Assembly: GCF_022761035.1 (NCBI RefSeq)
Contig: NZ_JAKWJP010000006.1
Span: forward strand, 310,001 to 374,000
Direction: 5' to 3'
Length of the DNA: 64,000 bases
Origin: Microbacterium sp. SS28
GTDB lineage: Bacteria; Actinomycetota; Actinomycetes; Actinomycetales; Microbacteriaceae
Made by a program: the position numbers and the translations under genes. This document shows, piece by piece, positions 31,988 through 39,589 of this stretch. Within the stretch, counting starts at the first letter, position 1. Every line of letters begins with the position of its first letter. Below the pieces are notes generated by a model, which was not told the origin of the DNA, did not search any database, and saw only the letters and a program-made list of their open reading frames with translations.

Positions 31988-33427
31988 GTAGATCGCGTGG
32001 TCGACGACGTGCATCGCGCGCGCGGCGTCGGTGATGCTGCCCGAGAGCGACGGGTAGACCGCGAAGACGCGCGAGACCTGGTCGACCGTGAGGCGCCGCT
32101 CGACGGCGATCGCGATCGGGTAGATGAGCTCGGACGCGCGGGGGCCGACGATGACGCCGCCGATGACGCTCCCGCTGCCCTGGCGCGCGATGAGCTTGAC
32201 GAAGCCGTCCTTGATGCCCATCATCTTGGCGCGCGGGTTGGCCGCGAGCGGCAGCTTGTGCACGACGCCCTGGATGAGGCCCTCGGCGATGTCCTTCTCC
32301 TGCCAGCCGACCGTCGCGATCTCGGGGGCCGTGAAGATGTTCGACGTGATGCGGCGGCGCTCGAGCGGGATGACGACGTCGCCGAGCGCGTGGAAGACGG
32401 CGGTCCGGCCCTGCATCGCGGCGACCGACGCGAGCGGCACGAAGGTCGTGCAGTCCCCCGCGGCGTAGATATTCGGGACCGAGGTCCGCGCGACGCGGTT
32501 CACCTGGATGTGCCCGGACTCCGTCATCTGGATGCCGGCCTGCTCGAGGCCGATGCCCTTCGTGTTGGGCACCGAGCCGACCGCCATGAGGCAGTGGCTG
32601 CCCTCGACGGTCCGGCCGTCCGACAGGGTCACGCGGACGCCGTCGCCCGTGTTCTCGACCTTGTCGGCGCGCGACTTCGACAGCAGGGTCATCCCGCCGC
32701 GCTTGAAGACCTTCTCGAGAACCGCCGCGGCATCGGTGTCCTCCCCGGGGAGCACCTGGTCACGGCTCGAGACGAGCGTGACCTTGGAGCCGAGGTTCAT
32801 GTAGGCGCCGGCGAACTCGGCGCCCGTGACGCCGGACCCCACGACGATGAGGTGCCCGGGGAGTGCCTGCATGTCGTAGAGCTGCGTCCACGTCAGGATG
32901 CGCTGCCCATCGGGCTTGGCGCTGGGCAGCTCGCGCGGGGACGCGCCCACTGAGACGACGAGCGTGTCGGCGACGATGCGGTCGAAGTCGGTGCCGCCGG
33001 GGCCCGTCGAGACCACGACGGCGTTGTCGCTCTCGAGGCGCCCGCAGCCCGGGATGATCCGCACGCCGGCCTCGATGAGCGACGCGCGCATGTCGTCGGA
33101 CTGCTGCCGCGCGAGCGAGAGGAGCCGCTTGTTGACGGCCGTCAGGTTGATGGCGACCTCGGGCTTGAGCGGCTTGCCGTCCGCCCCCTTCGCGAAGAGC
33201 TGCACGCCGAGGTCGCCCGCGCCCTTGATCGCGACGGCGGCGTCGGCGGTCGCGATGAGCGACTTCGAGGGGACGACGTCGGTGATGACCGCCGACCCGC
33301 CGATCCCCGCCTGCTCCACGAGGGTGACCTCCGCGCCCAGCTGCGCCGCGGCGAGCGCCGCTTCGTAGCCACCGGGCCCGCCGCCGATGATCGCGACGCT
33401 CTGGGTGACCTCGAAGCTGACAGACAT
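31979..33427 (-). CDS. lpdA: NAD(P)H-quinone dehydrogenase of the LpdA type
   Basis: A 482-residue flavoprotein with the two-dinucleotide fold of dihydrolipoamide dehydrogenase (VAIIGGGPGGYEAALAAAQ at 11-29, VVGSGVTGAEFAGAYMNLGS near 185, IYAAGDCTTFVPLASVAAMQG near 315). The redox cysteine pair is absent: the segment reads GGSAVITDVVPSK where E3 has GGTCLNVGCIPSK, and the C-terminal HxxxxE pair is also missing. These changes mark the M. tuberculosis Rv3303c (LpdA) group, which reduces quinones and disulfide-type acceptors and is not a pyruvate dehydrogenase E3. The ATG at 33427 has AGGA upstream. It is divergent from the nucleoside phosphorylase gene, as in M. tuberculosis. Confidence 0.92.
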   Translation of the reverse strand: MSVSFEVTQSVAIIGGGPGGYEAALAAAQLGAEVTLVEQAGIGGSAVITDVVPSKSLIATADAAVAIKGAGDLGVQLFAKGADGKPLKPEVAINLTAVNKRLLSLARQQSDDMRASLIEAGVRIIPGCGRLESDNAVVVSTGPGGTDFDRIVADTLVVSVGASPRELPSAKPDGQRILTWTQLYDMQALPGHLIVVGSGVTGAEFAGAYMNLGSKVTLVSSRDQVLPGEDTDAAAVLEKVFKRGGMTLLSKSRADKVENTGDGVRVTLSDGRTVEGSHCLMAVGSVPNTKGIGLEQAGIQMTESGHIQVNRVARTSVPNIYAAGDCTTFVPLASVAAMQGRTAVFHALGDVVIPLERRRITSNIFTAPEIATVGWQEKDIAEGLIQGVVHKLPLAANPRAKMMGIKDGFVKLIARQGSGSVIGGVIVGPRASELIYPIAIAVERRLTVDQVSRVFAVYPSLSGSITDAARAMHVVDHAIYGA

Positions 33428-33531
33428 GGTTCCTATTCTCACAGTCCGAGGGCCTCATCACGCATTCACGGCGACGGATGCCGCGTCCCGCGCCCGTCGC
33501 GGCCGTCTGGCCAGGCGGCATCCGGTCTCCC

Positions 33532-33537
33532 TAGAGT
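33532..33537 (+). promoter_or_regulatory. -10 box for leaderless nucleoside phosphorylase gene
   Basis: TAGAGT ends six bases before the ATG at 33544; no ribosome binding site lies between. Confidence 0.55.
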
Positions 33538-33543
33538 GGGCTC

Positions 33544-34377
33544 ATGTCAGACCAGACCGGCAATCCTCTCGACGACCCCGCCGCCGACCCGTTCGCGATC
33601 GCGGCCCAGGCTGCGTCCGATATCGCGCGCATCACGGGCGTCGAGCGCCATGACATCGCGCTGACGCTCGGCAGCGGCTGGGGAGCGGCCGCCGACATCA
33701 TCGGCGAGACGACGGCGAACTTCCCCGCGACCGAGGTCACGGGATTCAGCGCGCCCGCGCTGGAGGGCCACGTCGGAACGCTCCGCAGCATCCTGACGCC
33801 GCGCGGCAAGCGCGTGCTCGTCATCGGCGCGCGCACCCACTTCTACGAGGGTCACGGCGTGCGCCGCGTCGTCCACAGCGTGCGGACGGCCGCCGCGACC
33901 GGCGCCAAGACGATGGTGCTGACCAACGGCGCGGGGGGCATCAAGCACACGTGGAAGCCCGGAACCCCCGTGCTCATCAGCGACCACATCAATCTGACCG
34001 CCGCGACACCGCTCGAGGGCGCGACGTTCATCGACCTCACAGACCTCTACTCGATGCGGTTGCGCGACCTCGCGCGCTCGATCGATCCGAGCCTCGACGA
34101 AGGCGTCTACTGCCAGTTCACGGGGCCGCAGTACGAGACGCCCGCCGAAGTGCAGATGGCGAAGGCCATCGGCGGCCACATCGTCGGAATGTCGACGGCG
34201 CTCGAGGCGATCGCCGCCCGGCAGGCGGGCATGGAGATCCTTGGCTTGACGCTGGTCACGAACATGGCAGCGGGCATCCAGACGACGCCGCTGAGCCATG
34301 AGGAGGTGATGGAGGCGGGCCGCCTGGCCGGCCCCGTCATCTCGTCGCTTCTGGCCCGCGTGATCGGGGCGCTGTGA
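33544..34377 (+). CDS. punA: Purine-nucleoside phosphorylase
   Basis: Splits purine nucleosides with phosphate to base and ribose-1-phosphate. The 277-residue trimeric class II type is shown by LTLGSGWGAAADII near 40 (phosphate-binding Gly-Ser), GARTHFYEGHGVRRVVHSVR near 98, LTNGAGGIKHTWKPGTPVLI near 123, and ALEAIAARQAGMEILGLTLVTNMAAG near 218 with the base-binding Asn. Its stop overlaps the GTG of the phosphohexomutase, which acts on sugar phosphates such as the ribose-1-phosphate product. The M. tuberculosis equivalents are deoD (Rv3307) and pmmB (Rv3308). Confidence 0.96.
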   Translation: MSDQTGNPLDDPAADPFAIAAQAASDIARITGVERHDIALTLGSGWGAAADIIGETTANFPATEVTGFSAPALEGHVGTLRSILTPRGKRVLVIGARTHFYEGHGVRRVVHSVRTAAATGAKTMVLTNGAGGIKHTWKPGTPVLISDHINLTAATPLEGATFIDLTDLYSMRLRDLARSIDPSLDEGVYCQFTGPQYETPAEVQMAKAIGGHIVGMSTALEAIAARQAGMEILGLTLVTNMAAGIQTTPLSHEEVMEAGRLAGPVISSLLARVIGAL

Positions 34378-36122
34378 GCGGCTCGCTCGAGCAGGCGCAC
34401 GCCTGGCTCGCGCAGGACCCCGACCCGCACACGCGGGCCGAGCTGGCAGAGCTCATCTCGTCGGCGGAGGGCGGAGATGCCGCGGCCGAGGCCGACCTCG
34501 ACGACCGCTTCGCCGGGCGCCTCGCCTTCGGCACGGCAGGACTGCGCGGGCGGCTCGGCGCGGGCAGTAACCGCATGAACCGCGTCCTGGTCGCGCAGGC
34601 CGCGGCCGGGCTCGCCGCGTACGTGCGCGAGCGCGCCGGAGCCGACGCCGAGCCGACAGTCGTCATCGGCTACGACGGCCGCCGCAACTCCGACGTCTTC
34701 GCGCGCGACTCGGCCGAGATCTTCGCAGGCGCCGGCATCCGGGCCCTGCTTCTGCCCCGCCTCCTGCCGACCCCCGTCCTCGCGTTCGCCGTGCGGCACC
34801 TCGGCGCCGACGCCGGGGTCATGGTCACGGCGAGCCACAACCCGCCGAACGACAACGGCTACAAGGTCTACCTCGGGGGCGCCGAGGACGGCGCGCAGAT
34901 CGTGCCGCCCGCCGATGCCGACATCGCGGCGCGCATCCAGCGCGTCGCGGACGAGGCCGACGCGCCCGCGATCCCGCGCTCCGCCGGGTACGAGACGGCG
35001 CCCGAGTCCGTCATCGACGCGTACGTCGCCGCGACGGCTGCCGTCGCTCCGGCCCCTCCCGGTGCCGAGGGGCTGTCGTGGGCGTACACCGCGATGCACG
35101 GCGTCGGGTGGGAGACGCTCGAGCGGATCCTGGATGCCGCGGGCTACCCCGCACCGACGCTCGTCGAGGCGCAGATCGCGCCCGACGGCGCCTTCCCCAC
35201 TGTCGCGTTCCCCAACCCCGAGGAGCCCGGCGCGATGGACCTCGCGTTCGAGACGGCGCGGCAGTCCGGCGCCGAGCTCGTCATCGCGAACGACCCCGAC
35301 GCCGACCGCCTCGCGGTGGCGCTCCCCGACGAGACCGCCGACGGCGGCTGGCGGCGCCTCACGGGCAACGAGATCGGGCTGCTGCTGGGCTGGCGCGCCG
35401 CGCAGCTCGCGAGCCTCAGCGGCGGCGCGAAGGCCGCGGCCGAGGGTTCGGATGAGGCAGAGGGCTCCGAGGACGACCGAGAGCCTCAGGATGCCGCTCC
35501 CAAGCCGTCGCTCGCGTGCTCGCTCGTCTCGTCCCCCGGCCTCCAGACGATCGCGGAGCACTACGGCCTCGACTTCCACGCGACGCTCACGGGGTTCAAG
35601 TGGATCTCGCGCGCCCCCGGCATGGTGTTCGGCTTCGAGGAGGCCCTGGGCTATCTCGTGAACCCGGAGACCGTCCGCGACAAGGACGGCATCTCGGCCG
35701 CGATCGCGATGCTCGGCCTCGTCGCCGACGCGCGCGGCCGCGGCGCGACGCTCGGCGACCTGCTGCACGAGTTCGAGCAGATCTTCGGCTTCTTCGCGAG
35801 CGACCAGATCTCGGTCAGGGTCGACGACCTGTCGATCATCGGCCGCATCATGGCGGGGCTGCGGGAGCAGCATCCGTCCCACCTCGCCGACATCCCCGTG
35901 ACGCGCGTCGACGACCTGCTCGAAGGCGTCGACGATCTGCCGCCGGGCGACGTCCTGCGGCTGTGGCTCGAGGACGGCTCGCGCGTCATCGTGCGCCCGA
36001 GCGGCACCGAGCCGAAGCTCAAGGCGTACCTCGACGTGCGCGGCGACTCGGCCGACGACGCGCGGGCGCGGATCGGGGCACTCGCCGCGAGTGTGCGGAC
36101 GCTGCTCGACGACCACTCCTGA
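34374..36122 (+). CDS. pmmB: Phosphohexomutase / phospho-sugar mutase (PmmB-like)
   Basis: A 582-residue alpha-D-phosphohexomutase that moves phosphate between C1 and C6 of mannose or glucose, or C1 and C5 of ribose. The active-site Ser154 is in TASHNPP, preceded by FGTAGLRGRLGAGSNRMN near 50; the metal loop NDPDADRLAVALPD near 303, and the C-terminal RPSGTEPKLKAYLD near 545 are all intact. GTG overlaps the punA stop by four bases. Residues about 355-380 are a Glu/Asp/Ser-rich insert (GSDEAEGSEDD) not usual in the family, probably a loop. Context supports ribose-1-phosphate conversion after nucleoside cleavage, but it could also serve GDP-mannose supply with ManC. Confidence 0.92.
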   Translation: MSGSLEQAHAWLAQDPDPHTRAELAELISSAEGGDAAAEADLDDRFAGRLAFGTAGLRGRLGAGSNRMNRVLVAQAAAGLAAYVRERAGADAEPTVVIGYDGRRNSDVFARDSAEIFAGAGIRALLLPRLLPTPVLAFAVRHLGADAGVMVTASHNPPNDNGYKVYLGGAEDGAQIVPPADADIAARIQRVADEADAPAIPRSAGYETAPESVIDAYVAATAAVAPAPPGAEGLSWAYTAMHGVGWETLERILDAAGYPAPTLVEAQIAPDGAFPTVAFPNPEEPGAMDLAFETARQSGAELVIANDPDADRLAVALPDETADGGWRRLTGNEIGLLLGWRAAQLASLSGGAKAAAEGSDEAEGSEDDREPQDAAPKPSLACSLVSSPGLQTIAEHYGLDFHATLTGFKWISRAPGMVFGFEEALGYLVNPETVRDKDGISAAIAMLGLVADARGRGATLGDLLHEFEQIFGFFASDQISVRVDDLSIIGRIMAGLREQHPSHLADIPVTRVDDLLEGVDDLPPGDVLRLWLEDGSRVIVRPSGTEPKLKAYLDVRGDSADDARARIGALAASVRTLLDDHS

Positions 36123-36135
36123 CGCGGCCGCACTC

Positions 36136-36141
36136 TAGGCT
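36136..36141 (+). promoter_or_regulatory. -10 box for leaderless acetyltransferase gene
   Basis: TAGGCT ends seven bases before the GTG at 36149, which has no ribosome binding site. Confidence 0.5.
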
Positions 36142-36148
36142 CGGGACC

Positions 36149-36733
36149 GTGCGCTTCACGGAACCGATCACGCTCGAGAACGACTGGGTGCGTCTCGAGC
36201 CGCTCTCGCTCGCCCACACGGAAGACCTCGCCGAGGCCACGAAGGGCCTCGAGTACGCCTGGTACACCTCGGCGCCCGCTCCGGACGGCGTGGCCGCCGA
36301 GATCGAGCGCCGCCTCGCGTGGCAGGCGGACGGCGAGATGAACCCGTGGGCCGTGAGACGGCTCTCGACGGGGCGCGTCGTGGGCATGACGACGTTCTGC
36401 AGCGTCGACCAGCCCAACCGGCACGTCGAGATCGGGTACACGTGGCTCTCGCCGTCGGCGCAGCGCTCCGAGGTCAACTCCGCCGCGAAGCTGCTGCTGC
36501 TCGGTCACGCGTTCGAGGCGTGCGACGCGATCGCCGTCGAGCTGCGCACGCACTGGCACAACCGCCAGTCGCGGGAGGCGATCGCCCGCCTCGGGGCCAA
36601 GCAGGACGGCGTGCTGCGCAACCACCGCCTCGGTCCCGACGACAGCCTGCGCGACACCGTCGTGTTCTCGATCCTCCCGCACGAGTGGCCGGCCGTCCGC
36701 CTGGGCCTGCAGGAACGGCTCGCGCGGCGCTGA
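36149..36733 (+). CDS. GNAT family N-acetyltransferase
   Basis: A 194-residue acyl-CoA dependent transferase of the RimJ/RimL-like group. ENDWVRLEPLSLAHTEDLAEA near 10 opens the fold; WAVRRLSTGRVVGMTTFCSV near 68 and the RNRQSREAIARLGAKQDGV-like stretch near 145, with the pyrophosphate-binding QSREAIAR, mark the acetyl-CoA site. HVEIGYTWLSP near 92 is typical. The substrate is unknown; relatives acetylate proteins or small amines. The start is a GTG chosen because it precedes the conserved region and follows the leaderless promoter. Confidence 0.88.
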   Translation: MRFTEPITLENDWVRLEPLSLAHTEDLAEATKGLEYAWYTSAPAPDGVAAEIERRLAWQADGEMNPWAVRRLSTGRVVGMTTFCSVDQPNRHVEIGYTWLSPSAQRSEVNSAAKLLLLGHAFEACDAIAVELRTHWHNRQSREAIARLGAKQDGVLRNHRLGPDDSLRDTVVFSILPHEWPAVRLGLQERLARR

Positions 36734-36817
36734 CCCTCCCCCCTCGCGAAGAGCGGAGACGAACCGGCGGGTGGAGATCCGCACCGCGGGCTTGGGCGGG
36801 CGCAGCCGTCGGCGGGC

Positions 36818-38767
36818 TCAGCCGTCGATGACGGCGACGAGCTCGTCGAGGAAGGTGGCGAAGTCCGTCCCGCGGCGCAGGATGCGCTGGACGCTCTCGC
36901 GCTCGGAGAACACCTCGACCAGCTGCTCGAACACCGTCTGGAACGCCTCGCGGTCGGTCTCCGAGAACGCGACGAGCGCGACGACCTGCACGCGGCCGTC
37001 GCCCCACGGGATCGACGGGTCAGCGATGCCGACGGCGATCGCGGTGCGCGTCGCCGTCATGCCGAGGGCGTGCGGCACCGCGAGCGCATCCGTGAACGCG
37101 GTCGAGGAGAGGTGCTCGCGCTGGATCGCACGCTGCACGTAGTCATCGTCGATCACGCCCCGGGCGACGAGCGGCTCGCCGAGCAGACGGATGACGTCGT
37201 CCTCGCCGCCGGCCGGATCGAGGCCGCGCACGAAGGCCGACTCCTCGAACCATCCCTCGAGCTCGGTGCGCAGCCGCGCGAGCCGGCGTCCGCGGCGGAT
37301 GCGCCCCGCCGCCGCCTGAACGCGCTCGACGTCGCCGTCGGTGAGGAACGGCTGGATCCGCACGAGCCGGTCCCCCGGCATCCAATCCCCCGCCGGCGGC
37401 TCGATCGTCGTGAGCACGAGGTCGGTGTCGATCGAGGCCCAGTCCGGGTCGACGCGGGTCTCGACGCCCGTCACCTCGATCGCCTGCCCGAGCGAGCGGT
37501 CGACCGACGAGCGCAGCAGCTCGTGCAGCTCGTAGTACCCGGGGCACACGATCGTCGCCGTGAGCAGCTGATCGGCCCGCCGGCTGCGCTCCAGGCGGCC
37601 CCCGACATGCATCGCGATGTACGCGATCTCGTCGTCGAGCAGCGGGATCCCGAGACTCTCGTGCAGGCCGTTCGCGATGTACACGGCGACCTCGAAGATC
37701 ATCGGGTACGACGCCTTGAGCGAGCGCGTGAGCGGATTGCGCGACCACGCGTCCTCGCGGGCGCGCAGGCGCAGGTTCTGCACGTGCAGCGCGAGCCGCA
37801 GGATGAAGTCCTCATGCAGGATGTCGACGAGGAACTCGGATGCCGCGGCCTCGACGATCGCGCGCACCGCCTGCTCGACCTCGGCGTCGAGACGTTCGCG
37901 CACGTGCATCTGCGGCGCCGTGGCGCCCGGCGCGACGACCCGCGTGAGCACGAGCGACGAGAGGTGCTGCACGTCGGCCGTCCCGAGCGCGACGCCCAGG
38001 TGCGCTTCGGCGAGCTCGGCGAGGATCGCGCCGACCTCGGCGCTCGCCGGTGACGCCGAGGCGGTGTCGCTCTCGAGGGGGCGGTGCTGCGCCGTGCGGT
38101 CGGCCGAGATCGCGATGTGCATGACGACGTCGGCGATGCCGTACTCGTTGACGAAGTAGCCGAGCGCTCCGAGGCGCGTCACGAGGTCGGTCTTGAACGG
38201 CCCGAAGGCGCGCGCCCCGACGGAGGCGTCGCCCAGCGTGCGGCGCAGCGCCTCGAGGTCGAACGACCCCGCGTCCATCTCGTCGTGCGCGAGGCGGCTG
38301 AGCAGGCGCCGCTGCGCGCCTTCCGTCCCCCGCAGCCGCGCCTGGGACGCGGATCGCTCGAGCGTCAGCTGCGTGCCGCCGAGGAGCGAGCGCACCCGCG
38401 CGAGGTCGGCGTCGAGCGTCGCCGACGACACGTGCAGGCGCTCGGCCGTCTCGAACACGTCGATGCCCTCGGGTTCGTCCAGGAGGGCGCGCACGAGCGT
38501 GTGCAGGCGGTCGCGGGGGGTCGCGGCATCCGTCGTTCCATTCGTCCGCAGGGCCGAACCCGCCTCGGACCCCGCGCGGTAGCCGAGCGGGCCGGATTCG
38601 ATCGCGGTGCCCGGGAGGACGCGCGCGTTGACGGCGGTCACATACGACCGGATGCTGCGCGGAGTCACCCCCAGCGCATCGGCGAGCGTGGACGCCGTCG
38701 CCCACTCGCCGTCGCGGGCGAGCAGGACGAGCAGGACGAGCAGGCGGTCCTGCCTCGCTCTGGTCAC
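36818..38767 (-). CDS. mtlR: Mannitol operon activator, PRD/EIIB/EIIA transcription regulator
   Basis: A 649-residue BglG/MtlR-type activator. The N-terminal winged helix (TASTLADALGVTPRSIRSYV near 20, a second HTH_11-like at FETAERLHVSSATLDADLARV near 95) binds DNA. Two PTS regulation domains follow (VVMHIAISADR near 205 and IAYIAMHVGGRLE near 385 carry the phosphorylatable His residues), then an EIIB-like domain (TIVCPGYYELHELLR near 408) and an EIIA-like domain with FTDALAVPHALGMTATRTAI near 583. Phosphorylation by HPr and the mannitol PTS controls such regulators. It starts with GTG after GGAGG and is divergent from the operon it probably controls. Confidence 0.93.
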   Translation of the reverse strand: MTRARQDRLLVLLVLLARDGEWATASTLADALGVTPRSIRSYVTAVNARVLPGTAIESGPLGYRAGSEAGSALRTNGTTDAATPRDRLHTLVRALLDEPEGIDVFETAERLHVSSATLDADLARVRSLLGGTQLTLERSASQARLRGTEGAQRRLLSRLAHDEMDAGSFDLEALRRTLGDASVGARAFGPFKTDLVTRLGALGYFVNEYGIADVVMHIAISADRTAQHRPLESDTASASPASAEVGAILAELAEAHLGVALGTADVQHLSSLVLTRVVAPGATAPQMHVRERLDAEVEQAVRAIVEAAASEFLVDILHEDFILRLALHVQNLRLRAREDAWSRNPLTRSLKASYPMIFEVAVYIANGLHESLGIPLLDDEIAYIAMHVGGRLERSRRADQLLTATIVCPGYYELHELLRSSVDRSLGQAIEVTGVETRVDPDWASIDTDLVLTTIEPPAGDWMPGDRLVRIQPFLTDGDVERVQAAAGRIRRGRRLARLRTELEGWFEESAFVRGLDPAGGEDDVIRLLGEPLVARGVIDDDYVQRAIQREHLSSTAFTDALAVPHALGMTATRTAIAVGIADPSIPWGDGRVQVVALVAFSETDREAFQTVFEQLVEVFSERESVQRILRRGTDFATFLDELVAVIDG

Positions 38768-38844
38768 GATCCCCCTCCGCGCCGCGCACTGCACCGGCGC
38801 GCGCGTCCAGTCAACCACGCACCGCTCGCCCGACGGCCGCGGCC

Positions 38845-38860
38845 TTCCGCAGGGGCGGAA
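38845..38860. promoter_or_regulatory. Inverted repeat in mtlR-operon intergenic region
   Basis: TTCCGC, AGGG and GCGGAA form an inverted repeat just upstream of the -35 box for the mannitol operon. It is a candidate MtlR operator; no such site has been defined here. Confidence 0.3.
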
Positions 38861-38870
38861 AGAGACATGG

Positions 38871-38899
38871 TTGTCCCCTCCCAGCGTTTTCACAAGAAT
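38871..38899 (+). promoter_or_regulatory. Candidate promoter of the mannitol PTS operon
   Basis: TTGTCC (38871-38876), a 17-base spacer and AAGAAT (38894-38899) fit a vegetative promoter. Transcription would start near 38906 with an 18-base leader carrying AAGGAAGG, so this operon, unlike many neighbours, has a normal ribosome site. Confidence 0.45.
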
Positions 38900-38923
38900 G
38901 GCCACACGAAGGAAGGCTGGTCG

Positions 38924-39292
38924 ATGAGGATCCTCGTGGTCTGCGGTGCAGGGGCGTCGAGCACCTTCGTCGCGCAGCGCGTGCGCCACGCCGCGAGTGA
39001 GGTCGGGCTCGCGTATTCGGCCTTCGCCGGCACCGAGCACTCCCTGCCGATCGACCTCGACTCGGCCGACGTCGTGCTCGTCGGACCCCATCTCGCCCAC
39101 GCGATCCCCGCGATCGAGAAGGGCGCCGCGGCCCGCGGCACGACTGTCGTGCTGCTCCCGCCCGACATCTTCAACGACCTCGACGGGAAGCGCACGCTGC
39201 AGCTCGTCCGCGACGCCCTCGCGAGCGCGGGCGAAACCGACCCGCCGCCCGCCCAGCGGGCCACCACGCCGCCCGACACTTCGACGCTGTAA
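38924..39292 (+). CDS. PTS IIB protein, lactose/cellobiose type
   Basis: A 122-residue protein beginning RILVVCGAGASSTFVAQRVR; Cys7 in the CGAGASS loop is the phosphate carrier of lactose/cellobiose-type IIB proteins. The remainder forms the alternating alpha-beta pattern with VVLVGPHLAHAI near 48. The C-terminus is a short Pro/Thr-rich tail. It precedes ptsH, ptsI, mtlA, mtlF and mtlD, yet no IIA or IIC of its own type is near, and MtlA already carries a IIB domain. The start is an ATG with AAGGAAGG upstream. Role as alternate IIB or sensor is unknown. Confidence 0.82.
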   Translation: MRILVVCGAGASSTFVAQRVRHAASEVGLAYSAFAGTEHSLPIDLDSADVVLVGPHLAHAIPAIEKGAAARGTTVVLLPPDIFNDLDGKRTLQLVRDALASAGETDPPPAQRATTPPDTSTL

Positions 39293-39310
39293 CGACTGAG
39301 AGGAAACGAC

Positions 39311-39586
39311 ATGCCAGAGATCTCCCGCACCGTGCGGATCGGCTCGTCCCACGGGCTGCACGCCCGGCCCGCGAAGCTCTTCGCGCAGGCCGCCAAGGGC
39401 GCCGGCATCCCGATCACGATCGCGAAGGACGCGGGCACCCCGGTCAACGCGGCGAGCATCCTCGGAGTCATCGCGCTCGGCGTCGAGCACGGCGACTACG
39501 TGACCCTCACGGCCGACGGCGAGGGCGCCGAGGCGGCGCTCGACACGCTCGCCGAGCTCCTCACGACCGATCACGACGCGGAGTAG
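39311..39586 (+). CDS. ptsH: Phosphocarrier protein HPr
   Basis: A 91-residue general PTS protein that receives phosphate from enzyme I on His17 (GLHARPAKLFA, the equivalent of His15) and passes it to sugar-specific IIA domains. Ser49 in NAASILGV is the regulatory position. The start follows GAGAGG and the next gene, ptsI, starts four bases after the stop. Placement in the mannitol operon ties its supply to mannitol use. No second copy is visible in this window. Confidence 0.96.
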   Translation: MPEISRTVRIGSSHGLHARPAKLFAQAAKGAGIPITIAKDAGTPVNAASILGVIALGVEHGDYVTLTADGEGAEAALDTLAELLTTDHDAE

Positions 39587-39589
39587 ATC

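Noticed and set aside
31979..33427. Pyruvate dehydrogenase E3 (lipoamide dehydrogenase).
   Set aside because: Lacks CXXXXC and the C-terminal His-Glu pair.
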